Assembly: GCA_949752735.1 (NCBI GenBank)
Contig: OX457047.1
Location: 7,415,344-7,479,343 of the forward strand
Direction of reading: 5' to 3'
Length of the DNA stretch: 64,000 nt
From: Lumbricus terrestris
Taxonomy: Eukaryota; Annelida; Clitellata; Crassiclitellata; Lumbricidae
Each line of letters begins with the position of its first letter. Positions within the stretch are counted from its first letter, which is position 1. Of the stretch, positions 39,353 through 50,393 are shown one piece after another. A program made the position numbers and the translations under genes. Below the pieces are notes generated by a model, which saw only the letters and a program-made list of their open reading frames with translations, had not been told where the DNA came from and made no database searches.

Positions 39353-40839
39353 GACAACCTACAACAGAAACAATGCCTTTCATGTCCTGTTTGCATCGAA
39401 TAACATGTTGAAACCAACTCGAAACCCATGAAAACACAATGGCTATTATGATCATGAGATAGTGACAGCGTTCGGCAAAAATATAACAATAATGATAATA
39501 AAATCATAATAACAATAACAGCTACGTCCTTTAACTCCAGAAAAAGACAGCCATTCGGACAGTTTCTCAGAGCCTGAGGGATTACACTTAGCTTCAAATG
39601 GCGAGTTATTTTTTAAGAAAATAATAATAGAAATAATAACAATAACCATATGAAGATAAAGAATACAAAGAATGGCAAAAATAATAATACAATTCAAAAT
39701 AATAACAATAACAAAAATAAATATCATAATGAATTTCTCCAAGGCTGCTTTTCAATTCAGTCAAACCCTTAAAAAAGTCATGCCTACCTCAGTGCACAGA
39801 AATTGAACACTTGCAAATGAAAACATCCTTTTAATACAATATTAAAGCAACTTGATATACCATAGTTAAACCACCAATAGAGCAACACCAGGCACATCGA
39901 TATGCAAGAGACAGCTCTGGCCACTGACTTGAATCCACGATGACCTATAAATTCCAATGCTCATGTATGTACTGAAAATGACTCCCAAAGGACGTTCCAG
40001 TGCATTACTCAACCCCAGCTGTTCATCCCCCAGAGTACGTGAGGTTATTTTGATCTCGCCTCAGTAGTCATTAATATTAATGAACACTGTCAATAACAGT
40101 AATCAGTGTAATCATTTTTAACACAAGGCATTGAAGCATGAAGTTAGCAGATACATGATACAAATCACTTATCATCACTGGCATCTTCCTAATCACCTGG
40201 GAGCGCCCCTGAGTAGAATGAATGCCTATATTTAATGTTCAATTCAATTCAAACTTGTTTATTCAAAGAGATACACACAAATCAGCAAAATTACCCCCAA
40301 ACATAACAGTGTACAATGAGATTAAGAAGCTATATAAACTCACAAGGAGGATATCCCTGAGAAAGGGTTAGCCAGGAAAGGGAGTGATCCCACTAAACCC
40401 TGGGCAGACACAGAATAGGAATTTTGAAGGAGGATGGCAGAGAAAACGCTCAATTTTTATACTCACCACAAATGTACTAATGTCACGAAAAAACTTATAA
40501 TAATATTAAGAAAATACTGATAAAAATGTTACAAATAATTACAATAATGTTAATTTTAGCATTAGTTAAACTGGAAACTGCAAATGCTAAAATTTTCAAT
40601 GTTAATGCCTTTCAAGCACATTGTACAGCTGAAGTTACTGGATAATATATATTATACGGCGACGGCATATTTATAATATTGTTACTTGTCCTCATTGTCC
40701 CATTATCATCGTCACTTTCGTCATCAATAGCAGTTCATGGAAGACACAGACGGCTATCATCCCTGGGAATCACGTTATCCACAAAATTTCGTGTCATCTG
40801 ACTAAGTCGAGCTACTGTTAGAGTAAATGCAGCATATTT
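39353..40839. other. Upstream intergenic stretch, mostly unassigned
   Basis: AT-rich. A short LINE-tail word (GGGAGCGCCCCTGAGTAG) occurs near 40200, followed by an unclassified repeat-like segment starting TTCAATTCAATTCAAACTTG. No gene seen. Confidence 0.5.
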
Positions 40840-42972
40840 GGGGCATTCCAGGTCAAATCAACACAATTTTGAATTAAAATCTGCATCATCATCTCCGATT
40901 TTGATGAAATTTGGCAAGGTGGTAGAACCTATTGAGAAACTCTCAAAACTAAAATTTTAGATTTTTGGGTCAACCGGTTTCCGAGATATGGGTCAGTGAA
41001 CCTTGACCCAAACGACCCGATTTGTGCAGACCGGACGAGGTTTAAACTGCTGTATCTCAGCTTCTATTGCACCTAGAAACAAAAATGAGATACCAAATTA
41101 AAGCTGAGTGAATGCTCTGTTTGGGCAAGGTAGCTAGAAATAGTTATTTTGAGTAACAAAAATAATTTGAGCATCTGTAACCTATTAACCCTGACCCAGG
41201 TCACTTTGTACTCTCAGAATTTTATTAACTTTTCACCATTCAAAGATCTCACTATTCTAAAGAGTTGATGAAAATTTCAGAGTGGGCACTCCAGTAGTTT
41301 TTTTGTTATGATTTTTTGAATGGTCACCCAAGGGAGCGAATCACGCGGTGAACGAAGGTACACATGTCAAATGAAGTCTTTGACAGCTAGGAAATATCAT
41401 TTTTAGTGAAAAAGACATTTCAGACCTCTGTCAAATCAAAATTCACAATCTAGTCAGTTTCAGGTCAAGCTATATATTCTGTTTCCACAGAGCATAGCTC
41501 TTGCATCTCGAGGGCACTCAGCATATATGCCTCCCAGTGCTTGGTATTTATTTATTTATTAGGGAACAGAGGGGAATGACCCATGGACACTAAGCGCAGT
41601 GTAACAGGGATGGCATTCTAGGATGTAGAACCAGTGACATAGAATGAACAACGCTGTCGGATGTCAGTTTGCGAGCAGGGAAGCAGAAGCTCAACTTGGT
41701 TCATCGATCGACACTGACACCCAAGGTGGTAAAAAAGAGTTCTTGAAGATACGGTGGAGCACCACCTAACCAATGCACAGACCCTGTATTCAATCCGCTG
41801 TGGAGAAGGGAGCCAATGTAAGACATCTCATAACATGAGACATAAACATTTTTGGATATGGCCAACAAGTCGCGTCGCACAGCACAGGACCCGTTTCAGA
41901 CAACCTATCCGGTCAGCTGGTAGTCCATGATAGACGGTGCTACAGTGGTCAAGTCATGAAATTATGAAAGAGTGAACAAGGGTAGAGGCAGCACCAAAAG
42001 TAAGAGAGCGAGATACCACTTTAAGCTGGCGCAACTGGTAGTAACAGTTACAATGCAGCATAGCAGGTTTATATGCTCTTGGTCCAAAATAAGTCCAAGG
42101 ACCCACACAAAAGGTATTGGATGAAGTTCTGATGTCAGTACAAGATATTATCAGCAGATCACTTGTATGAGGATAATGAAAAGATTAAGAGGCCCACGAA
42201 GATGCAAAAGGTTTATTTCTACTACAGCAAATGTCTGCATAACACAGCTAAGCCACCAGTCACCATTATACTTGGCGGTGACTTAACTCTCAATGTCTTC
42301 AAATTTCACTGCTTGATAGTCAGCAAGACTTAATTGAAATTGATAAGTAAGTAGGTAAACTTAAGCATTGTCTTGCCCAACATCCAGTGCTAGCAAATAA
42401 TATCAATTTGTTAATTATTTAATATATATGTGCGGATAGCATTGAATAAAAGGGACAGTTGCGCATGTATTAACACTCGATTCACGCCCTTGGGTGACCA
42501 TTCAAAAAATCATAACAAAAAAACTACTGGAGTGCCCACTCTGAAATTTTCATCAACTCTTTAGAATAGTGAGATCTTTGAATGGTGAAAAGTTAATAAA
42601 ATTCTGAGAGTACAAAGTGACCTGGGTCAGGGTTAATAGGTTACAGATGCTCACATTATTTTTGTTACTCAAAATAACTATTTCTAGCTACCTTGCCCAA
42701 ACAGAGCATTCACTCAGCTTTAATTTGGTATCTCATTTTTGTTTCTAGGTGCAATAGAAGCTGAGATACAGCAGTTTAAACCTCGTCCGGTCTGCACAAA
42801 TCGGGTCGTTTGGGTCAAGGTTCACTGACCCATATCTCGGAAACCGGTTGACCCAAAAATCTAAAATTTTAGTTTTGGGAGTTTCTCAATAGGTTCTACC
42901 ACCTTGCCAAATTTCATCAAAATCGGAGATGGTCATGCAGAAACACTGTGATGATTTGACCTGGAATTACCC
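40840..42972. mobile_element. 2.1-kb element with ~500-bp terminal inverted repeats
   Basis: Left arm 40840-41347 and right arm about 42476-42972 are near-perfect reverse complements. Outermost ends are GGGGCATTCCAGGTCAAATC and the complement of TTTGACCTGGAATTACCC. ATATTT flanks both ends, a possible 6-bp duplication. The ~1.1-kb middle contains an antisense LINE fragment and no transposase, so it is a foldback-type non-autonomous element. Superfamily unknown. Confidence 0.88.
41540..42130 (-). mobile_element. CR1/L2-type LINE fragment inside the long-TIR element
   Basis: Words such as AACAGGGATGGCATTCTAGG, GCTACAGTGGTCAAGTCATG and CTGGCGCAACTGGTAGTAAC parallel the antisense LINE at 62.0-62.5 kb (GTTACAGTAGTCAATTCGTG; CTCAAGTGGTAGTAACAGG). 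Many frameshifts. Confidence 0.65.
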
Positions 42973-43397
42973 ATATTTACTATTCAGTCATACTATTAAA
43001 CTTATATTTTTTCAATGTTTATAATACAAAAGTAGTAGTGGTAGTAGAGGTAATAATTTCGCCTGTCAACAATTAAATTTTTTAAATAGTTAATACTTAA
43101 AATTTAAAAATGATTACAAAATAGTTAACTTTGTTAACATGCATTTCTCAAAATGTAACGGCAAAATACAAAGTTAAAATTAATTATTCATTTGCTTACT
43201 CTTTAATAGACATATTATTAATATCTCTTACTAGTAAGTAGTTACTCAGTAAGCTGTTTGTTTATACTAGTTCGCACTCCTGCTCATGTTTAGGAGTTCA
43301 ACTGTCTTCAGTTAATTATGCAAACAAACTGGCATGCTAGCACTGCTAACATGTTCTAGTGAGCAAAATGTAGGTATGAACACCTGCTTCAGTGACC

Positions 43398-43591
43398 TTT
43401 CAAGATTTCTTCTCAGAGGTGTGCCAGATTACAGTGCTCATGGACACTGAATTGGAGCTTCAAGCGAAGCACATGAGCAATTGCAAGAGAAGGACTTGCT
43501 CGGGGTCCTTATGCGGCAGCTTGAGGGGGATTCGAACCCCCAACCTTCCAGCTCCAAGGCATCGAACATACCCCTAGACCACCACGTCCAG
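43398..43591 (-). mobile_element. tRNA-derived SINE, family A
   Basis: Antisense copy with a shortened tail (CTCAGAGGTGTGCCAGATTA), GGACTTGCTCGGGGTCC core complement, GATTCGAACCCCCAACCTTC and head ACCCCTAGACCACCACG. Confidence 0.82.
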
Positions 43592-43740
43592 CAGAATTTC
43601 AAGCAGAATGTCAAAATGCACTAAATAGTAAATACTAATAATCATGATGTGTGAACAACTTAAATATTATATTTCATAATATGAATACAAATTACAAGCG
43701 AACAATTTCTAATTGAAAGTGATATGGTCATGTTAAGTAA

Positions 43741-44027
43741 GTAAAGTAAAGTCCTATCCCGTTCCATGAGGAACATAGGGAGGCGCTCATCTCCTTTTCC
43801 ATGGCCCTGAGCCAGCAATGGACGAATCCCAAGGTCCTGGACACGAGGCCAGTGTATCGCAAGACTTTGCTGTTTACTTCCCAGCTTACGCCGGTACCAA
43901 ATTATACTGCTTGGTGACAGAGGAACGTGTGCGTGAACAACTTGCCCAAGGTCGTTACCCGGAGTCGAACCCGCAACCTCCCGCTCTGTAAGCGGACGCG
44001 TTACCGGTCTGCCACCAGGTCGCACAC
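43741..44027 (-). mobile_element. tRNA-derived SINE, family C
   Basis: Minus strand: GCGACCTGGTGGCAGACCGG (A-box region), GTAACGCGTCCGCTTACAGA, GGGTTCGACTCC (B box), then CGACCTTGGGCAAGTTGTTC, and a 3' end with CTTTACTTTACTTACTTAA. A separate family from A, B and D, but with the same CTTGGGCAAGT core. Confidence 0.85.
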
Positions 44028-45434
44028 ATGTTAAAATGTTAGATTTACCCAGATACGCGAAGGCACTGAAAAGGCTTTAGAAAATATCTATATACCTGCA
44101 TACAAACATGTAAATCAACACTAAAATACTATATTGGTAGGCTTAATATTATTTTTAAACGAAACTGACATACTGAAATAGCAATAAACTCAATAACCAC
44201 AACAGTTAGACCAGAAAATGAAGGCGGTGCTAGATACTCACGCAGTTCAATTTTTTTATTTCGTAGCACACAATCAGAAAAATGTTTAAACTGCCGCTCT
44301 CAAGAAAACAACGACTTCGGCAGTCCTAGCAGGTTCCCCTCCGATCACAAAACACTCACTAAAACGCTAACACCAGCAAGGTCTACAGTTCGACTTGGTG
44401 AAAAATCCACTGATTAACTAAGTGACTAATAGCAGTAGTAATACTAACGCACTATGACGAACAGAATCATCACAGGAACCTTTTCCTACTTATGCACGTT
44501 GTGATGTATTACTATGGTCGGCTGTCTTAGACGAGCCCTACGGCCATTCTGGCCGACGTTTTCAAGCCACGGCAGCGATTAAAAAATCCAGTGTTCGGCC
44601 GATTATTAAACACAATCGAGCGACAGTTGGGACGAAAAAATTATACTATGGTTTTTCCGCTCATAATAAAACTCTCTTTTGTGTTAATGTGTTATTACAT
44701 TTATACAATATGGCCATCATTCAGATTAGCACAGAGGACGTATTCGGATCGGACACTCCACCATTGGCGTCATATAAATATTTGGCGCATGAATAGGGAA
44801 AATACCACTATTAGTTGGTTTTCTTAGTGTAGAATTGTTCAAATTTGATGTACAAGCAAAAGAAAGACATTTTTGGAATCAGGAAACAAAGCTGATCAAA
44901 ACTAGATATATGAACATCCTGAGAAATAGAAAAAATTATTCGACTTTTTCAGCTAAGAGGTCACTCCACCTCAACTCAAACGATTTTGAGGAAAGCTCCC
45001 ACTCGACCACCTCCGAATTGGCTGGAAATTTAATCACACGTTGCAACATACATTGGATATTGAAGTTCAAAATATTGTTGAAATACTTTAATTGCTTTCC
45101 AAGATATCATAGCTTTCGTAACCCCCCAACCTCCAAAAGCCTTTCGCAAAAACTTCGACATCTCAACTTGTCAAGGTTCAACATCCTCAGAGCGGTTATA
45201 TGAATTCATATTATTTTATTTCTATGTGTACAGTTTCTTTCATAGATTTCAAAACTATAATTATTTTTAGTGTGTGTCTAGTATTTTTCGTTATATTAAA
45301 TGTTAAAGGTGCCTTCATATTCATTTTATATTTAGATTCTCAATATTCAGCGATCAGTATAAGCCTATCTCAATATAATATATATATAGTATCTGATATA
45401 CATATATATATATATCATATATATATACATAGTA

Positions 45435-45486
<52 letters not shown>

Positions 45487-46100
45487 CAGGCACAATGCTT
45501 TGATGGGGTTTTGTTTTTCAGAGGTTAACAGTGTCAAAAATGTTTTTTTACTGAGTGTGGCAGTCATGGATGGTTTTTCACAGACTTTTTACCCATATAA
45601 TATTAGCATAAAAACCTAACATGGTAAAAAAAATCCTGGAGAAAGAGAAAAATGAGTACATTGAATTCTGCAAATTTTTAATTTTCCTTACAATTACCCA
45701 TTTTCACATTATCTGTAATCTCAGAAATAGCCAAGTTCAGATACCATAATTTTATGTCTGCTGCAATTTATATGTTAATTAAATAATTGAATGGCCAATC
45801 GTCATCCACCCTGGCTTTGGACTGGCAGTGTTAACACATTAGTGTTATTGTTAGCAGTGGCTGAATTAATCATCTTTTCACTCTTCAGATTCTCTATTTT
45901 TACATTTCATCCTGTGTTTGATTTATTATTATTAAATGATTTTAAAACTATAATCATATTGACTCATTCAGGCTAATCTTTTTGGAAAACTTTTCCATCA
46001 CATCAACACAAAGCTGTGCAAGTGTGCCTAGCAGAGTAGCCTACTGGTAACTTTCGAACATCTAGGCTACACCTCCTTGTTATGCCTCCGTTCTTTATTT
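44028..46100. other. Upstream intergenic stretch, mostly unassigned
   Basis: AT-rich. Contains TA/CA microsatellite sequence at about 45380-45490 and a possible splice-donor-like site near 44248 (minus strand). One decayed GGCTTTGGACTGGCAGTG word at about 45810. I cannot support a gene. Confidence 0.5.
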
Positions 46101-46106
46101 AGGCAA

Positions 46107-46480
46107 TCACCATAACAGCGTACTCCTTGAAAAGTTGTTCCTTTGCAATGTTAAATAAAAGCATCTGATGCAGGTGGTAACAATTAGAGTGTACATGAGT
46201 TCTTGGTAAAGACTAAAGAGTTGCTCAAGTGCTGTGTTCAGTTCAGTGCAATCACTAGTCCTATCATACATGTTAATGGCAAACCATTCTAAAACTGGCA
46301 TATATGACAAATTATGCACTGCTTTATCGATATCATCTGTGACTTCACATAGATTCATCAATGCTTCAGTGACCACTGGATACTAATCCAGGCTTTGCCG
46401 GCTGCAGCTGCCTTTTCTGGCAAACTTGATACTGTGTCACCTCGTGTAACACAGTGGAAGACTTACCGGTACCACTTATC
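46107..46480 (-). pseudogene. Relic of a transposon-associated protein with YDRTS motif
   Basis: Minus-strand translation reads VTEALMNLCEVTDDIDKAV, then LEWFAINMYDRTSDCTELNT and ALEQLF. Just upstream, in a shifted frame, is TRGDTVSSLPEKAAAAGKAW. From memory, a repetitive invertebrate protein group has HALTGCDTTSxFxGKGKKxAW followed by LERFVVLMYDRTS..xxNxARxxLF; function unknown. Stops and frameshifts abound. Confidence 0.6.
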
Positions 46481-46799
46481 AGCATTCACACAACTATGTG
46501 AATTTAACAACTCATGAACTGCAATCAGGCGACTACATTGACATCATAGTTAATTTGGTCCAGTGCTACAACTAAATTTTTATGAAGAGCTAAATGAGCA
46601 TTTCATCCATGACTGACAGCAGGCAGATCTGGAAAGTTTTCTAGCAAATGATTCTTAAGTCGAGTAGCATTAAGGTTTACTTGTCAGAAAATACATTGAC
46701 ACTATGTTTAATTAGACAAATAAGGGTGACACACCACACCCAGTAACATGTCAATACACTTTAAAAGTAAACAGCAAAATAATGTGAAGATAATAATGT

Positions 46800-47250
46800 C
46801 ATTAACGGGTGTCAAAGAGAACCCTCCGAATAAAGTTTCTAACATCTTTAGCTGGTAGAACAAAAGGATGTGGTCTAGCTATAGGTGGTTTTTGCAAGAG
46901 GTGGAAAAAGGTTCCTCAGGACATGATTGACATTTAGCATTATATTATGAAGCAGCCCAGCATCAGCTCCGGCAACTAATTTCTCAATGTTCGGGAACAT
47001 AGTGGAAAGGAATCCCAGTCATCGCATACGATTCAACATTCGTTTAGTTCTAGTTTAGTTCTGTCGTTGCTAATGGTGAACCCCCACCAGGCTGGGGCAG
47101 CATAGAGGATCCTCGCGACTGAAATGACTCGAGCTAGCCTACTTTGTGGAGAGCGTCAGAGGGCAGTCCATGGGCTCTAAGCATTCTCAGTGCGTAGAGT
47201 GATCTAGAACATCCCTTCAGCAGCTCAGAAACATGTTCTGTAGCTCGAAG
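46800..47250 (-). mobile_element. LINE reverse-transcriptase C-terminal remnant
   Basis: Minus strand, several frames: CSRSLYALRMLRAHGLPSDA, AAPAWWGFTI, LNRMRWLGFLSTMFPNIEKL, then NVNHVLRNLFPP. This is the conserved tail of another invertebrate LINE group (SLYALRxLRAHG...APAWWGF...HVLRxLLPP). Non-functional. Confidence 0.75.
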
Positions 47251-48900
47251 ATTGCTACAGTAATAGTTGATTCGCATAAAGTTGGCTAAGTTCAGCAAGT
47301 CTGAATACTGGAGGCAAAATGTTGTTGGTTCTGGCTTCTTCCAAGTACATAAAGCTAATGTGATTTAGTCTGCATTTAACCCGTTTGTACACTTCGCATT
47401 GTCTTCACAAGAATAATTAATTTCGTGAAGATGACAGTTTAAAAAGCTACGGCTACAATGTGTCAATCCAAAAATTCTTACACAATTGGGATGTGACACT
47501 CTGAAGTCTTAAACCATAACTAATTTTTATTAGGATGACAGTTTAATTCCTACAATTACAAAATGGAAATTCAGAAAATTTAAGCAATGTGAAAGAGGCA
47601 TATATTGAAGTCTTAAGCTATGTCCAGTGTGAGAATTGTGGAAAAATAACTGGGGGGTTGGACCATTATCCACTTGGAATTCGGGTGTAAAAAACATACT
47701 TTACTATGGGGCTCTGAGAAAGACTGGGGGATTGAAACCCCCAGCACCCACGACAATTCTCCCCCTGGCTATGCCTTTCATCAATGAAATTAAGAGAAAT
47801 TTTTTGAGATCACAGTCCAAATTTCAAAAATTACAACAATGAGGGTGAACTTTTGAATTCATAAACTAGGACTATTAGCACTGGAATGTCGAGCAATTTC
47901 TTTAAAATGACAGCCTAAATGCTACCATTGCAGGTGTAAATAAAAATATTCGGAGAGGCACATCCCTGCCCAAGTCCATTCCGCTGCTTGGTGCTTCGCG
48001 CCTCGGTGATCGTCCTTCGGCTGTCCCCCCAAAGTTCGTGCCAAGTCTCCACTTATGCATGAAGTCCTCAAGCCTTGACCTCACTAAGCACCAGGGCTGT
48101 TTTTAAGGCATTTTTCACACTGCACAATTAACTCCTTTTCTTTCCCAATCCTCTATGGCAAATTTCTTCCAATCCGAGGACAACAACCTTTTTTTACTAG
48201 TTTTAGCCGTACAGAAGTGCTTCTACAACTGCACAAATCCATTCAGAACTGCACATTTTGTGAACAACTGCACGTTAAAAAAACCTGCCAAGCACCCCTA
48301 TCTGGCAAAAAATATACTTACTCCAATCAACTATGGTAAGCGTATTCGTAGACCATTTTTCACCGCTATGGGTCCAATGCTCATTAGGAGCCGTTGTCTA
48401 CGAATAGGCCCACCCGTGCCGGGGAGAGTTGTATAGGGTCTATATTGCGGAGTTCTTAATAATATTGCACACTTCGACACAGCGTTTATAATATGGACGA
48501 AAATAAGCAGACAGCATAACGGCCAATTGAACGATTTACACCCGAATGGTAATATCATTAATATAATTGTGAGATAAATTATATTACAACAATTATTATT
48601 ATTATTAACATTTACAGCGTAAGCGGAAGTATAAAGCAGCTGGTAACCCATATCAACGATTTGTTCGCGAAAAACACGCCAATTTGTACCACGTTTAGCC
48701 TAATTGTGCATAACGTAGCCCAAAAGACGGCGTTGTCGACTTTTACAAAGTTGACTAAATTTCAGTATTTACAAACGTATTCATAGGTGTTTATATATAA
48801 GATTATTTTTTAAATTAGTCAACCTTTTAAAATAAAAAGTTTGTTGCTTGTACATATAACTTGAACAATCCGGGAGCTTTCTGTCTTTTATTGCCCGCAC
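47251..48900. other. Intergenic stretch, unassigned
   Basis: I see no gene or named repeat. G/C-run segments near 47645-47760 resemble transposon debris but lack paired ends. Confidence 0.45.
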
Positions 48901-48904
48901 TATA

Positions 48905-49085
48905 TGGCATTGTCTAGTAATCGTAATCGTAAACTCGAAATTTCTAAAGCGCCACTCGAAAGCCAAGCGCGGGGCACGAGCTTATTCACGAGCGCTGCGT
49001 TGAGTTAGAAGGATTGTCCGTGAGAGTAGTCCGTGGTGGTCCGGGTCGAGTAGCCTATGGCGCGTAATCGTAGGTATGAAATCGA
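48905..49085 (-). mobile_element. 3' end of the 50-kb LINE family, inverted copy
   Basis: AATCGTAATCGTAAACTCGA, AAGCGCCACTCGAAAGCCAA and GTCCGTGGTGGTCCGGGTCG are the reverse complement of the 3' UTR at 52801-53048. A further short piece lies at about 49250-49310. 5'-truncated. Confidence 0.8.
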
Positions 49086-49324
49086 AAGTTATTAAACGTT
49101 ACTTAGAGCAAAACGACGATCGCCAGTAATTTCCCGAATGCTGAGTCGTGTCAAGATGGTTTGTCCGATAGAAGAGCTCCGTAATCTCGAGTTTTTTCTG
49201 CTGCGCAAAATGTTTCTAAGTCGTGGGAACCAACAGTTAGCTTACTTATTCACATCGTAATCGCAAAAATCTAAGCTTCGAATGCGCCACTTGAAAACGC
49301 TAATAGTAGGCCTAGGACGTACAG

Positions 49325-49390
49325 CATGGGCGCCCGCATATATATCTATAGGGGCAAAAGGGGCACTTGACCTAGCTTCTAGAAAATCGA
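49325..49390. mobile_element. Orphan terminal repeat of the CATGGGCGCCCGC hAT-like family
   Basis: CATGGGCGCCCGCATA followed by GGGGCAAAAGGGGCAC repeats the left end of the element at 53992. No matching right end nearby, so it is a truncated or solo end. Confidence 0.5.
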
Positions 49391-49689
49391 CACGTAGGCT
49401 ACTTAGGCTAGCCTATACCTTTTTTAACTGCTGCTTTTGGGTTTTGACAAAATATTTCGCATTAGGACTAGCCTACATTATAATTAATTATTATAGGCTA
49501 CCAATGATGCACAAAATTAAACTAAGAAATCCACGTTTAGAAACAGCTCGTGAATAAGCTGCCATGGTGACTATAGTATACCCTACGATTAACTTTCGAT
49601 CGAGTGCCATGCTGCCATAGAAGCTTCAATAATATTAGAAATCACGATAAAATAATATAGGCCTAGATGTTGCTATATAGCCTATCTTA

Positions 49690-49800
49690 TCTTATCTGAC
49701 AATTTATAAAGCGCTTCTCGCAGCAACAGCCTTTCAGAAGCGCTCCCAGTGCGTTCAACCCCAAGAAAAAGGCAAGTTTTTAGACGAGAGAAAGACGAGG
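49690..49800 (-). mobile_element. LINE 3' tail abutting a LINE in opposite orientation
   Basis: CAATTTATAAAGCGCTTCTC, CAGAAGCGCTCCCAGTGCG and AAGTTTTTAGACGAGAG form an antisense tail that meets the sense-strand LINE at about 49800. Confidence 0.6.
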
Positions 49801-49815
49801 ATACACGTACTACCA

Positions 49816-50391
49816 TCATCAAAAATATCTGGTGGCGGCACCGCCTTCCTGGTTCGTGAGCCGGCTGTCGTCCTAAATTCTTCTCGCCACACCTTCGGTT
49901 CTTTCGAATGTTCGTCCACAGCACTTCGACTTTCCTCAGACCTACTCACAGTTTTCAACATCTACCGTCCTCCTACCTCGTCTAACTACTCCTCTAAAAA
50001 CTCAGTCTTTCTTGATGAATTTAGCTCTCTCCTCTCAGTTGCTGCCACTACTCACAACGAATTCTTACTTACTGGCGATTTCAACGTCCATGTTGACGAT
50101 CCATCAAACTCTCATGCAACCGACTTTCTGAACCTCCTCTCATCAGTCAATCTCGTCCAACATGTCAACTTCCCGACCCACATCAAGAATCACACCCTCG
50201 ACCTTGTCATAACTGCCAACACCTCCCTTTTATCTCCAAAGCTATCACACTCTATTCTCAACATAACTGACCATTACCTTATCATTGCTGACCTTGAAAT
50301 CAAGCCCTTCGCTCGGCCCCCTCCTTCCACTCACTCTTTCCGTCGCGCAGGGTCCATTGACTCTCAGGCCTTCATGAAAGATATTCTATAA
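49816..50391 (+). pseudogene. LINE AP-endonuclease domain (truncated)
   Basis: Frame starting SGGGTAFLVREPAVVLNSS. Motifs VFNIYRPPTSSN, FLLTGDFNVHVDD (catalytic D/N loop) and NHTLDLVITANTS, then NITDHYLIIADL with the SDH-like catalytic His. The N-terminal metal-binding part is missing. The frame ends at a TAA (50389-50391) and coding continues one frame over. Confidence 0.88.
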
Positions 50392-50393
50392 GC

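Noticed and set aside
40840..42972. Assembly-generated inverted duplication
   Set aside because: Paired outer ends and a flanking ATATTT on both sides fit a transposon better, though reads spanning it would settle this.
44591..45203. Two adjacent plus-strand frames of 78 and 122 codons
   Set aside because: No recognisable motifs, AT-rich codons throughout, no conserved partner; chance frames are more likely.
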